DNA of 41,643 nt from Tubiluchus corallicola (Eukaryota > Priapulida > Priapulimorpha > Priapulimorphida > Tubiluchidae). The stretch covers positions 1 through 41,643 of the forward strand of contig JAQGDQ010001430.1 of NCBI GenBank assembly GCA_030141605.1, written 5' to 3'. Positions 27,191 to 34,728 of the stretch are shown in pieces. The notes under the pieces were generated by a model, which worked only from the letters and a program-made list of their open reading frames with translations, was not told the origin of the DNA and ran no database searches. Both the position numbers and the translations under genes were made by a program. Positions within the stretch are counted from its first letter, which is position 1. Each line of letters starts with the position of its first letter.

Positions 27191-30100
27191 TGATAATAAT
27201 AATAAACAAGCCACTCTTCCTATCCTTTTATCCATCACTTCTATCCTTGTTTTGCACAACATTTTCCCTCTTAAACTCCCTAAAACCTTCGTTTTTTGTT
27301 GTTTTTTTCAATTATCTGGACGTGCTTACATTGTTGCAAGCACCTAATTCTGATCCTTGTCATGAATGATACACGTATAGTGCGATGTCATAATGATTAA
27401 TACTAATTTGTATATATGTTTTTCATTGTCTCCATAAATTGTACATTTCATCTCCAAATAAATTACCTACTTACCTAAAAATGACGACGTCACTGATGAT
27501 AATAGCATAGATGATCATGTGACCAAGCAGGTAACACAGTGGAGATGAGCTGACAGTCATGATGATTGATGATGGTTACGACGATGACGATTCTTCACTA
27601 ATGACATCAAATTGATGATTGTTGTAATTATGATAATTAATGACGGTGGTAATCATTGTTATTAATAGCGTTAATAAGCCTTTTCACAGTTTCTCTATGT
27701 GCCAGCACAGTTGCCGTAGGCCAAAGGTTATGTGTACCACCGCAACGCATCTTAAAACTACAACCGTCACGTGGCGTGTGGGCAAAGCAAAGCCATCTGT
27801 CGCATTAATTCAGTAATGTCAGTTGTTTTAAGAGGACTTTACTTACTTATAAACAAGAGTGATTTACTAGCAGGACCTTGCTTGAGAACAAGAAAAAATG
27901 AACTTGGTAAGGTTCTAGCTAGCTGTTAAAACATGTTAAAACTGTTACAATTACAATAGCATGGGCTGTGAGTCGTTTTCAAATGTACACGAATGCGTTG
28001 TCTGATACACTTAACCTTTGACCTTTTCACGATCATCATCAGTCACTGGAACTGTGAAAAGGCTTACTATGATTGTTTTCTCCAAGGCTTACATGACACA
28101 GAGTGCAGGAAGCTTGACACGTAACATTCCAAAGAGCGAGTTTGACATCACTCGACCTGTGAGTGACCCCGACTTCCTGATTTCTATGCGGAAATATCAA
28201 GATCCTCAGGAGTTGCATAAACTGAAACAATTCGTTGCCAAGTTACACGAACAAGCACAAAGTTCGTCAGAGGAGGTAAACTGATGAATGTGCATAGGCT
28301 CATTAACTAAAGGAAAGGACAAGTGATTTAGCATGTTCTTTTCCTTTAACTGCTATCACTTAAAGTGAGAAAAATATAACAAACAAATTTGCAAAAAGCT
28401 GTTCATAATGCATAAAGTTAATTTATCTCAACTCTGTATAAAAATTTTCAGGCGAGCGGCTGCCACCAAACACTTGAAAATTGTGACGTAACTGGTGGAC
28501 TTCATGACTTTTTGCAAGCTAATTCAAACTTCTGTAGCTTACCAAATATTGTTACAAAAATATGACTATATTAGCTATCTTATTTTTTGTAAAAACTTTT
28601 TATGCTTTTGATAGAAATTGAAATTTACAGTGCGCTGCTTTTCTTCAGTCGATGGACGATGTTATTGGTGGAAGATTGAGCGTTCAGAATGGCAGCGCAC
28701 AAGCGTGAAATGATCGCGACTCTAAAATGTCTTTATTAATTGCACTTATCGCACTTTTACTACTAAATCTTTCTAACAGTTTTTGCAAACTTGAAACGCG
28801 GTAACATTATAGGGGTCTTTAAACATCAGACATGGATGCACTGAACTTGAAAACCTATATTTAGACACCAAAATCGTTATCTTAATAAAACGTGACTATG
28901 CTCAACAGGTTACTGAACACTTTATTTATAATCATGATCACAGTTTTTCTTAGTTCTCGCCCCATTTCATCTTTCATTCACTACTCCCCCCACATTTATG
29001 TATATATTATCATTATATCAATTATTAATCATTTCTTTAAGATTTCCACGTACAGTTTGGCCTGTCAAGCTACCCTTTTAGGCTCAAACTGTATGCATCA
29101 AAATTATTCTGTAATGTAAATTGCAAATGTATATGCTGCATAAGAATCTCTTTTGTAATTTCTGGATTATACTGCATTTATATTTATATTTACTGCAGTG
29201 GAAAGTTATCTGTATTTTTATTATAACTGTCAGATGCAGTGTGGAAATAAGACAGCTGAGATGCAGCCCTTCTAAGCTAGCATCAGCCAAATTGTCGGGT
29301 ATCTTCAAAGTTTCGGCCATACTGGATAAATTTTGATTGCCTTCATAACCTAAACTAATTACCTTAATGGGTTGTAGCACTGACCAAAGTTTAATGCTTT
29401 TGAATCAAAATGAGCATTTTTTTTCAATTCTGGTAGACTAAAAAAACACATTCATTTTGGTCGAATGGTGGCCATCTTTTTGACGTCATAATTAGACCAC
29501 TTTCTGGTGCTCAAATTTTGGCCTATTTTGGATATGTTATTACCTCACCAAATACTACAAGAAAACAACATAAAACGCTTTCTTGCAATTTTTTAGTGTA
29601 AGACAGTAAATTGACTCCTCTGGTAACATTATGGGTAAATTTGAACTTTGACTGTAAATGGATCGATTCATCAAATTTGTAGTCTTGATAATGACATAAG
29701 GAAAGATCAAACTATATATATTTTTATTCAGTATGACAAGAGGAGTAATTTGATATGCATTTCACCAGAATTCGCAAATTTTTCAAATTCGCACCCAATT
29801 GTCTCCCTACAAAAATTGCTGACATTTTGAAGAGAGTAGCTAGATTCTTTTAGTGCCCCTCAAGCAATCTAAAACAGCTTTCAAATCTTTGTTCTAGCGA
29901 AAGTGTTACGGGACGTTAAGATTGTTCCTCTGTTACAGGTGCCTTGCAAAGCTCTTAGCAATTTGGTGTTAATAGGACTGTCATGATTTATTTCTTTAGG
30001 ATGAAGAATATCACACCTGTTCCGAAGAATCAGGATCAAATTCGAGTGATCCCATGCCATCCACGCATTCGTTTCACTTTGAGTACATCCTTCGCAAACT

Positions 30101-30722
30101 ATCCAGCTCTGTAAGCAGAACTGGAAGTCACTACAACACCGTGGCAATAGAGACACCATCTTCATCAAAAATTTACAACCAGGAGAAGTGCATCCCGGAG
30201 CGTCGTCCCTCTCTCAGCGATGCATACGACAGCATGTGCTCTCTACCAACTCTCGTGGAGGACCAGTACCACCACTCGCCCGGTTCTGGCAGTCCCAAGC
30301 TCTGGAGAGACTCAAAAAGTGACCTGCGGCACAAGCGAAGGCAACACAAAGAAATGGACCAAACTGGGTCTTATGACAAGCCGGATAAGACGATTACTAA
30401 GATCCATCACCTGGGAGTTCCCAAACAGAAGCTGCTGGGAAGAGAAAAAGACAGGAGCTCGGACAGTAGCTTTGAGGAGGTGGTATCACACAGGGCAAAG
30501 AGGAACAAATCACAAGAACTTTTGCACAGGCAAAGTTCAGACACAAGCAGCTTGAACTCTATTGATGGTATCGTATTCGATAAACCACCTCCGACACAGG
30601 AAACCCGGGACAGATGTCGTGATCCCGTAGGAAAACAGTTATATAGCGCAATCCGGGAAACGGAGAGGCAGAGCAGAGTTCAAACTGATAAAACTAGTCA
30701 GAGTGATGATACATCAGACTAA
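10269..30722 (+). CDS. Four-exon gene: single-pass membrane protein of unknown family (gene span)
   Basis: Proposed coding exons: 10269-10428, 25921-25991, 28087-28275 and 30000-30722. Junction phases agree at every step (phase 1, 0, 0) and each intron has GT-AG ends. The product is about 380 residues. A short N-terminus is followed by a hydrophobic segment (about residues 18-43), then a basic stretch that suggests a cytoplasmic C-terminus. The middle has an acidic linker and a helical region around residues 105-130, and the tail of about 240 residues is polar, Ser/Glu/Lys-rich and probably disordered. There is an in-frame stop (TGA, 10263) just upstream of the ATG, and AATAAA at 30733 and 30750. 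I do not recognise the family. Intron 1 (15.5 kb) contains other coding units. The model rests on splice consensus and phase only, without transcript support. Confidence 0.6.
10572..10786 (+). pseudogene. Partial duplicate of the copine exon
   Basis: About 105 bp (10583-10687) is nearly identical to 12951-13058 of the copine exon, including the MIDAS-like DFTASNEWQ and the GESLHS region. A 7-base loss and 1-base gain, relative to the main exon, shift and then restore the frame between these two motifs. After that the similarity ends and the frame runs through unrelated sequence to a stop at 10786. A splice acceptor (GACTGTAG) precedes it at 10571, and the exon would start two bases into a codon, compatible with exon 1. 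Most of the vWA domain is missing. It may be a decayed duplicate or a short alternative terminal exon. Confidence 0.6.
10787..11340. other. Intronic, nothing recognised
   Basis: AT-rich intron sequence. AATAAA at about 10856 could serve as a poly(A) signal for a transcript ending in the copine-like fragment, but nothing else supports this. Confidence 0.35.
11349..11580 (+). repeat. Possible tRNA-derived SINE
   Basis: GATGGCAATGTGGTGTTAGC resembles a pol III A box, and 40-50 bp later AGATCCAAATCCTG resembles a degenerate B box (GGTTCGAATCC). The following 150 bp is unrelated to tRNA, as in SINE bodies. It cannot fold as an intact tRNA. Family unknown. Confidence 0.35.
11892..11961. repeat. 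Short inverted repeat (10-bp arms)
   Basis: GTTCATACCA at 11892-11901 is matched by TGGTATGAAC at 11952-11961. The structure is MITE-like, but no target duplication was identified. 11970-12800 holds nothing else I can support. Confidence 0.4.
12805..13679 (+). CDS. Copine/RGLG-type von Willebrand factor A domain protein
   Basis: An open frame of up to 298 codons encodes a complete copine-type vWA domain; the first ATG (12837) gives 280 residues. Visible landmarks are the MIDAS D-x-T-x-S in GIDFTASNEW, HAFGFGDLTT, NGESLHS, SGPTSFAPLIEKAIEIVK, YHILVIIADGQ, MVGVGDGPWDMMEEFDD, LPQRRFDNFQFVNYH and the closing FALHSLMEVPAQYKAI. This domain order matches plant RGLG proteins and their animal relatives. 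There is no C-terminal RING finger, so ubiquitin-ligase activity is not supported, and there are no C2 domains as in true copines. A splice acceptor (TATGTTTCAG) ends at 12804 and leaves the frame open by two bases, which fits exon 1 at 10428. It could thus be a nested gene using the ATG or an alternative 3' exon giving a membrane-anchored vWA protein. MITE copy 2 starts 17 bp after the stop, with AATAAA at 14086. Confidence 0.85.
13697..14079. mobile_element. MITE family A, copy 2 (383 bp, TA target duplication)
   Basis: Same family as 9766-10139. The left end AGCTTTTCACAGTTTC and right end GGAACTGTGAAAAGGCT are flanked by TA at 13695-13696 and 14080-14081. It occupies the sequence immediately after the copine stop codon, so it would form most of that transcript's 3' UTR. 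AATAAA at 14086-14091 follows directly. Confidence 0.85.
14191..14286. repeat. Tandem duplication, 48-bp unit, two copies
   Basis: AATAATGACTAACAAAAAAC at 14191 recurs at 14239, each followed by AAGCACTGCACTGAATCCGC. The copies are nearly identical, so the duplication is recent. Confidence 0.9.
14399..14573. repeat. Inverted repeat with 24-bp arms
   Basis: Arms 14399-14422 (starting ATAGATTTAAATGCCACACA) and 14550-14573 (ending GGCATTTAAATCTAT) are complementary at 23 of 24 positions, separated by about 127 bp. It could be a small MITE or fold-back element. No target duplication was seen. Open frames across it are spurious. Confidence 0.75.
14600..15752. other. Intronic, nothing recognised
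   Basis: AT-rich sequence with short frames that lack motifs, and no transposon ends found. Confidence 0.45.
15761..16260. mobile_element. hAT-type non-autonomous element, exactly 500 bp
   Basis: Terminal inverted repeats CAGGGGTGTGCAAATT at 15761 and AATTTGCACACCCCTG at 16245-16260 are flanked by a perfect 8-bp target duplication, GATTAGAT (15753-15760 and 16261-16268). The subterminal GCGGCCCGCGGGCC is typical of hAT MITEs. No transposase frame is present. The perfect duplication suggests a fairly recent insertion. Confidence 0.92.
16269..18000. other. Intronic AT-rich stretch
   Basis: No exon, RNA or mobile-element end recognised on either strand. Confidence 0.5.
18005..18065 (+). repeat. 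Possible tRNA-derived SINE fragment (B-box-like)
   Basis: AAAGAGCCCACGGTTCAATTCCAGCC contains GGTTCAATTCC, a good pol III B-box match, preceded by a weak tRNA-like arm. No A box at the correct spacing, so it is not a functional tRNA. Confidence 0.3.
18443..18918. mobile_element. Inverted-repeat element rich in GGAGTC motifs (about 476 bp)
   Basis: The ends GGGCTGTGAACTCAG and CTGACTCCACAGCCC are inverted repeats (13 of 15 match). The interior has many GGAGTCGGAGTC and CTAAAATTTTAGGAG units. Elements starting with GGGCTGTGGAGTCGG are widespread in animal genomes. No transposase and no clear target duplication. The 61-codon frame at 18769-18954 is a by-product of these repeats. Confidence 0.7.
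18960..20183. other. Intronic, nothing recognised
   Basis: A 70-codon plus-strand frame at 19601 begins without ATG and has no motif. The region includes the 3' flank of the minus-strand gene at 20184. Confidence 0.4.
20184..21245 (-). CDS. Type II membrane protein, DUF1647-like, putative glycosyltransferase
   Basis: Complete single-exon frame of 353 residues. The ATG at 21245 is preceded by an in-frame TAG four codons upstream. A basic N-terminus (MKNRR, residues 5-9) and a hydrophobic segment (about 10-32) give a type II signal anchor, as in Golgi enzymes. The lumenal part has VFVTGFDSSHF (87-97), QLVVYDLGLSEQQ (116-128), FREFNFDAYPSHIRNLKNYA (140-159) and GYVLWLDTSAR (173-183), then several Cys residues near the C-terminus. 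This order resembles DUF1647 proteins known from nematodes and other invertebrates, whose fold and DxS/DxD-like motif suggest a nucleotide-sugar transferase. Enzyme activity is inference. N-QT (43) and N-CT (137) are possible N-glycosylation sites. It lies antisense inside intron 1 of the plus-strand gene. An intronless form could reflect retroposition. Confidence 0.8.
   Translation of the reverse strand: MLAIMKNRRTVFLVAAFLSVAILILFAWWRIFPVTVKIRMITNQTGHILQSDYNKIRAVTLKTLPHVHSYIIPFTQHNGLSLLSLPVFVTGFDSSHFVEGLGLVEMFQVTLERQFQLVVYDLGLSEQQRQFLKLHCNCTFREFNFDAYPSHIRNLKNYAFKAVILQEALSEFGYVLWLDTSARPVGSHVSPRYVTALSRSIPHHISFAVWSNRRMMRCFTHDKLFEYFNEKSAEFVTQKSVAGGAIAMYKNKWTYDNVFLPWLVCSLYEPCIAPAGAYQAPCDFQYEFKPVGHCCHRFDQSVITLILSRLFHFNQDAYLNPNSFVDFSWFDTSGLTYFQHLNPPIDEVNTASH
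21246..22402. other. Intronic; 5' flank of the minus-strand gene
   Basis: AT-rich, with no supported exons. The promoter of the minus-strand gene would lie here, but no clear motif is seen. Confidence 0.4.
22405..23048. mobile_element. DNA transposon/MITE, 644 bp, with perfect 26-bp inverted repeats
   Basis: Arms 22405-22430 (CACTTTCGCACCTCCTAG followed by a T-run and CT) and 23023-23048 are perfect reverse complements. TA flanks both ends (22403-22404 and 23049-23050), as in Tc1/mariner-type insertions. No transposase frame is visible, so it is non-autonomous. Confidence 0.9.
23051..23536. other. Intronic, nothing recognised
   Basis: AT-rich; short frames only. Confidence 0.45.
23537..23600 (+). 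repeat. Possible tRNA-like SINE fragment
   Basis: GCCGGAATGGCTCAATGGTG matches the tRNA acceptor/A-box pattern. A degenerate B-box-like AAGTTTAAATTC follows about 35 bp later. It is not foldable as an intact tRNA. Confidence 0.35.
23770..24695 (-). pseudogene. Non-LTR retrotransposon reverse transcriptase remnant
   Basis: The minus-strand frame around 24395-24660 encodes WLFGRKLTAVLDG, ERFVTSGIPLGL and SVLFYIFIND, corresponding to the RT motif (T/S)SGVPQGSVLGPLLFxxYINDL. The catalytic YADD position is mutated (LYSSI). Further 3' in shifting frames there are pieces of the post-RT region (NVDECEVMNCGTG, SLPYNFFDLVVDS-like). There are several stops and frameshifts, so it is inactive. It is CR1/L2/Jockey-like, clade not certain. 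Confidence 0.75.
25060..25235 (-). pseudogene. Second copy of the non-LTR RT C-terminal remnant
   Basis: 25103-25220 is clearly homologous at DNA level to 3750-3860 (shared CCACGATGCATCATCCCT, AAATCTAGAGTTG, CTAAATATTTTT and CTCTCGGC). On the minus strand it encodes LDFRDDASWTVAAGRSAW, the counterpart of LDLRDDASWTMAVAMNRI in the first copy. Only the tail of the element is preserved. Confidence 0.65.
25321..25920. other. End of intron 1, nothing recognised
   Basis: AT-rich. It includes the acceptor TTGTTCTAG at 25912-25920. Confidence 0.4.
25921..25991 (+). CDS. Exon 2 of the four-exon gene (71 bp)
   Basis: Bounded by acceptor GTTGTTCTAG and donor GAT|GTAAGA. It starts two bases into a codon, completing the Gly codon begun in exon 1, and ends on a codon boundary. 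Encodes GLIKEAWRKTATTDMTDLKE then DVTD, a basic juxtamembrane stretch turning acidic. Supported by splice consensus and phase; no family match. Confidence 0.55.
25992..27140. other. Intron 2, first part, with hAT-like motif repeats
   Basis: No exon seen. CAGCCTAGAGCG occurs at 26459 and again at about 26809; the first is preceded by GGGGCGTATTAACCAGTAGG, a pattern typical of non-autonomous hAT elements. Full boundaries could not be set. The 74-codon frame at 26389 is inside this repeat-like sequence. Confidence 0.4.
27142..27205. repeat. (AAT)n microsatellite
   Basis: About 16 AAT units, one TG interruption, then four more. The poly-Tyr frame on the minus strand is an artefact. Confidence 0.95.
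27677..28064. mobile_element. MITE family A, copy 3 (388 bp, TA target duplication)
   Basis: Left end AGCCTTTTCACAGTTTC and right end GGAACTGTGAAAAGGCT, flanked by TA at 27675-27676 and 28065-28066. This copy has the best-preserved terminal repeats. Its right end is only 22 bp upstream of exon 3, so the branch point for that exon should lie inside the element. Confidence 0.87.
28087..28275 (+). CDS. Exon 3 of the four-exon gene (189 bp)
   Basis: Acceptor TTTTCTCCAAG ends at 28086 and donor GAGGAG|GTAAAC starts at 28276; both ends are on codon boundaries. Encodes a 63-residue segment with SLTRNIPKSEFDITRPVSD, then a predicted helix (QELHKLKQFVAKLHEQAQ), ending in SSSEE. It joins to DEEYHTCSEESG of exon 4 to make one acidic, serine-rich stretch, which supports the junction. 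Confidence 0.65.
28276..29999. other. Intron 3
   Basis: No further exon accepted. A possible cryptic exon at 28649-28705 (CTTCAG before, GTGAAA after) is weak. Inverted motifs AAAGGAAA/TTTCCTTT at about 28311-28350 form a small hairpin just inside the intron. Confidence 0.5.
30000..30722 (+). CDS. Exon 4 (terminal) of the four-exon gene: polar tail
   Basis: Acceptor TTTCTTTAG ends at 29999 and the frame starts on a codon boundary (DEEYHTCSEESG). It runs 240 codons to TAA at 30720. The first ATG in this exon (30054) is internal and need not be a start. Composition is Ser, Lys, Glu, Asp and Arg-rich with patches such as SSSVSRTGS, RRPSLSDAYDS, SSDSSFEEVV and QSSDTSSLNS, many of them plausible phosphorylation sites (RRPS type). 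It looks like a disordered cytoplasmic tail. No domain recognised. AATAAA follows at 30733 and 30750. Confidence 0.75.
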   Translation, partial: DEEYHTCSEESGSNSSDPMPSTHSFHFEYILRKLSSSVSRTGSHYNTVAIETPSSSKIYNQEKCIPERRPSLSDAYDSMCSLPTLVEDQYHHSPGSGSPKLWRDSKSDLRHKRRQHKEMDQTGSYDKPDKTITKIHHLGVPKQKLLGREKDRSSDSSFEEVVSHRAKRNKSQELLHRQSSDTSSLNSIDGIVFDKPPPTQETRDRCRDPVGKQLYSAIRETERQSRVQTDKTSQSDDTSD

Positions 30723-30732
30723 AAGATTTTGT

Positions 30733-30755
30733 AATAAACATTAATAAGGAATAAA
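30733..30755 (+). terminator. Polyadenylation signals
   Basis: AATAAA at 30733-30738 and 30750-30755, 11-28 bp after the stop codon of the four-exon gene. Confidence 0.5.
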
Positions 30756-31399
30756 ATCCATTATTTTAAGACGTTGACAGAACAACACTCAATACAAAAT
30801 TATGTAATAAACTTGTTATTTAAATTTTTATAAAAACTTTGTTTAACAATAATAATTTTAAGAGGAAAACGATTAAAATTACAAAATAATCATAACAATT
30901 ATATTATACCAATCAAAATGCATATAAAGTACATTTCTATATTGAGCAATAAATTTTATGAAAATCATTTTAAATTTAGAAATATACAAAAATATTACAT
31001 ACTTATTGTAATTATAAATTATCTGAACAAAGACACGTTTAAGTTAACACACTTACATCAAATTTTATTATATTGCCTTCATTACAATCAAAATATTGTG
31101 TGTTTATGCATAAAACAGCATTTCATTGCCTTCAAGTTTAAATCACTGTTTAAAACGTGTTTAAGAAGTTTCTGCTGCTCGTACGAAGTTAGTACAAATA
31201 CCATTATCAGTTGCTATTATTATCATTGTACATTCCTTGCAAAATGCGATGCAAATCTTTATATTGCCCCACAATACATGTACTTGTAAAATTACACAAG
31301 TATTTCTAACCGGCCAATCTCTAATGAAGTCAGGCATTGCAGTAGGCAGTGGAGTTTTTTTTAGTAAAATTCTAACCGACCATGCAGTCAATAAGACTC
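30756..31399. other. Intergenic, AT-rich
   Basis: The 123-codon frame at 30918 is AT-rich, has no motif and is probably chance. Confidence 0.45.
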
Positions 31400-31620
31400 A
31401 TTTCACAGTGAGGAAGCGCGGTAAAATGCCTCGAGAAGAAATTCCTTGCGACATTCCTCACGAAAATGGAGCACATTTCACAGTGAGCACACGCGGCAAA
31501 TTCTTCGTGAGGAATTCTACAGCCAACTAGCGCCATGCGTCCTCCTCGTGAGGAATTTTGCCGCGAGTAGAAATACTGCACGTTCCACTTTCGTGAGGAA
31601 TCCTCGCGCAATTCAGTTTT
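31400..31620. repeat. Cluster of inverted CGTGAGGAAT-type motifs
   Basis: TTCACAGTGAG occurs twice (about 31401 and 31478), each followed by CGCGG-rich sequence. ATTCCTCACGA (31453) and several TCGTGAGGAAT copies (31505, 31546, 31590) lie in opposite orientations, giving a partly palindromic block. It is more GC-rich than its surroundings. Origin unknown, possibly a transposon end or nested MITE. Confidence 0.7.
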
Positions 31621-32762
31621 AAATTTAATTACTGGCTTACTTCGTTCTTATTTAACGAATAACAATTAATAAATTTCAGCATAAAATATAAGAATTAATC
31701 TCTCTTTTAATAGACTGACGATTTCATGTTTTATTAATGCAAATTCGATGGCTATATTATGAAAAACAAAAATATCGCACGCATATATTTATTTTGTATA
31801 TGTATATTTTCAGATTTTGAAGTGGTTAGTAGAACTTTACTAAGAAAACAAACAGGACATTACGTTGACTAACATTATTAACTGTACTTTGTATATGAGA
31901 AACACGGCAAGTAGAACTTAATTCAGACCTGGTTATACAGTATAAAACTCGTAAAGTTGCTGCAGCGGAAAACTGGAGGCGCGGAAAAAAAAGCCGCCTG
32001 GTTTCATCGTGAAATGAACGTTCTTGCTCCATGGGATTTCGAGAAAAATCGGACATTTTCTAAATATTTTCTGACGGCAATTCCGTGCATCATTTTCCTT
32101 GCATCCTCACTATGCAATGGGCCTAAGCAATACCCAACATAGTACAACATAGTACAACATACTACACGTAACACACGTTAAAATTGAACATAAAGTACGT
32201 GTTAACCTTCGTAACTGAGAAAGTTTCAGTATAGTCAAGTATTGGCTTAACAAATGGTTAACAAATACACAGCTTCAATAATTGTGTTGATCATTGAAAA
32301 TTTTAGTGCCAAGATGTTTAAAAATCAATAACTGAAGCAATAAGTAATTTGATTGTTCAGATTGGCAGCTTAAAAAATCAAGAAAGCTGATGATTTAATG
32401 ATATTTTTGTAGCAGTTAATGGAATGGAAGCACTAATGGGCTTGGAACCGGTGCACGCGTTCTACTTGTTCATTTCTTGTAAAGTTAATGATTTTCATAA
32501 GAAAATCATGGGAAGCACTTAACGTTGTCATGGTACCCATTTTTCTTTAAAATTTGGAATACACATTGTTGGGGTAATACATTAGCATTAAAAACACAGC
32601 AATATAACAATTTATGATATATGGTTAGTTTTTAAAGATCCATTTAACGGGCGTCTTTGAAGGTCGCACAGGGATGGTGAAAAATTGGGCGCCATTACGA
32701 CATTCATGCGAAATTTCAGCCTGTCATAGTTGTCAGAGATAAATGTGACAAGAGCAACATCA
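31621..32762. other. Intergenic, nothing recognised
   Basis: AT-rich, short chance frames only. Confidence 0.45.
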
Positions 32763-32935
32763 TCAACAACAATAACAACAACAGCAGCAGCAGCAACAGC
32801 AGCAACAGTAACAGACAGCAACGAGAACAGCAGCAGCAACAGTAACAGACAGTAACAACAACAACAACAAAAACAACAATAACAACAGCAGCAGCAGCAA
32901 CAGTAACAAACAGCGACAACAACAACAACAAGAAA
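32763..32935. repeat. Imperfect CAA/CAG trinucleotide repeat
   Basis: CAA and CAG units with GTAACAGACAG interruptions. The overlapping minus-strand poly-Val/Cys/Leu frames arise from the repeat and are not genes. Confidence 0.93.
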
Positions 32936-32944
32936 ACATGTCCA

Positions 32945-34027
32945 ATACTTAAGTAATTCTGCAATTCGTGTCGGATCCAAAAACTACTGTATTACATAAC
33001 TGTGTTTACTATGCATCCAAAAAAGTTTTTTAATTGTTTTAACCCATCATTCACAATCAAACGAGGGCGCCACTACATCATAACCTCTGTCTGACTTTTC
33101 TGGAACACTAAGAAACAGTGGCATCACCTACTGTCAACTGCAGAAGCTTTGGTCCTCAAGATTTAACACAAAAATTTCTTAATGACAACAATCGAAGGAA
33201 TAGTTAATAAAAATTTCATAATAAAAGGTTGTACAAGACACGCCACATGCGCATAAAATACAAATTTACTGGATTAATTCTGTCATTAGAGCGGTTTACA
33301 CTAATCACTTACTAGTTTAACAAAGACTGTGGTAGCACCGAGAACAATTTTTCCTTAAGAAACCTCACAAGGAAGAAATGATATAAAAACACGATGTTTT
33401 AGTAAACAAGAAAGTACACAACAGCAAGTATGTTGATCAGCATTACTTGTTTTTACTGTTCTTGTATTCTTTTAAATTAAAAGTTAAGTAGGACAGGGTT
33501 GAAACCTCATTAAATTCTATATCACATATGGCACAATATCTAATTTCTTTACTTTATTATTTTAAATAAACACGGCACTTGCTGGATCAACAACGAATAA
33601 AAATCAAAATGCAGGATGTCTCAAAAGTCACCGCACACTTCGATTTCTATTTTTTCAATTATTCAAGTTTTTCTTTAATCTGGGCAAGCTTTAACATGAA
33701 TCAAAAGGGGGCGTCCTACTTTCACTACAAAGGTTTCACTACTTCGTCAACCAAACTGTTTTCTCACTATTAACAATGTAGTTTTTCAACGGGGCACAGC
33801 TCTTCTTCACTACTTCCTAACTTCATGAGGTGCAACTGCAAGAAATTTTTCTCAATTCACGATGCTCGACTTGATTGGTTTCTCAGAAATTCTTGATGTC
33901 CATAAAATAAGTAGTACAAACATCAAAGCCTGGTGGTGCAGTAATTCTTTTCAGGTTTTCATCTAACTTGAGCAAAGGAATTGCTCAAAATTTTAGGTGA
34001 TCTGTACCCATTTTCAAACATTTTGCT
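32945..34027. other. Intergenic, nothing recognised
   Basis: AT-rich; no exon, RNA or element ends seen. Confidence 0.45.
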
Positions 34028-34031
34028 TTAA

Positions 34032-34475
34032 AGGACAAGAAAATGGCCAACCAAAGTAAGCCTCAGAAAATTTGCAATAAAAAATTATATCACTTAAGTA
34101 TAATCTTAAACGAATAAAGTACTCACATTTTCACATTTACTCCAATTTTTGTAAAATAATTCAACCGCTGCAACAAACGTTGGCACAGACATGTTGCACT
34201 TAGTCCACCAGGATGTGACTGAGCACGTGGCATGACATCACTCGAACACAGTCGCAGTGAGTTCTGAGCATGTGTACTATAAAGATTTGTGCTGTGGTTC
34301 TGTGACGCCATTTAATATGGCGCTACCGTGACAGTCTCGCGGGAGTATTTAAAATGAAAACAAACAGGAAATTCTTTTAACGTGAGTATGATAAACGCTT
34401 AAGATTACCTCTAACCGTTATAAGCTTTAGCAAGAATTTTCTGAAACTTGCTTTAACTAAGTCTTCTCTTGTCCT
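34032..34475. mobile_element. TTAA-flanked MITE (piggyBac-like), 444 bp
   Basis: The ends AGGACAAGA (34032) and TCTTGTCCT (34467-34475) are inverted repeats, each bordered by TTAA (34028-34031 and 34476-34479). TTAA duplication is the hallmark of piggyBac-type insertion. The arms are short (9-12 bp) and no transposase is present, so the family is tentative. Confidence 0.6.
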
Positions 34476-34728
34476 TTAATTGCTACAAAATATAGAAAAT
34501 GCAAAGTGTATAGTCACTTATGAGACACCCTGTATATAAGCACAATAGCAAGTCAGACAAACTTACACAACAAACTGGAAAGTTTCTGATTAAAAACGTA
34601 ACAAATAAACAAACCTACTTTAATTCCTATTTAAATCATACGAACAAAAAAGTTAGTGGACAAATTAATCTGAAAGACATTTGAATTATTTCAGCAGTAT
34701 AAAAATAAATAAGAGCATATATATCACA

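Noticed and set aside
28649-28705. Cryptic exon in intron 3 (CTTCAG...GTGAAA)
   Set aside because: Borders are plausible, but its length would break the phase of the exon 3-4 join and the encoded peptide is not informative.
30220-30555. 111-codon plus-strand frame inside exon 4
   Set aside because: Shadow of the exon 4 frame, which continues to the stop with the better context.
32612-32980. Val/Cys/Leu-rich frames resembling membrane segments
   Set aside because: They come from the CAA/CAG repeat read on the minus strand.
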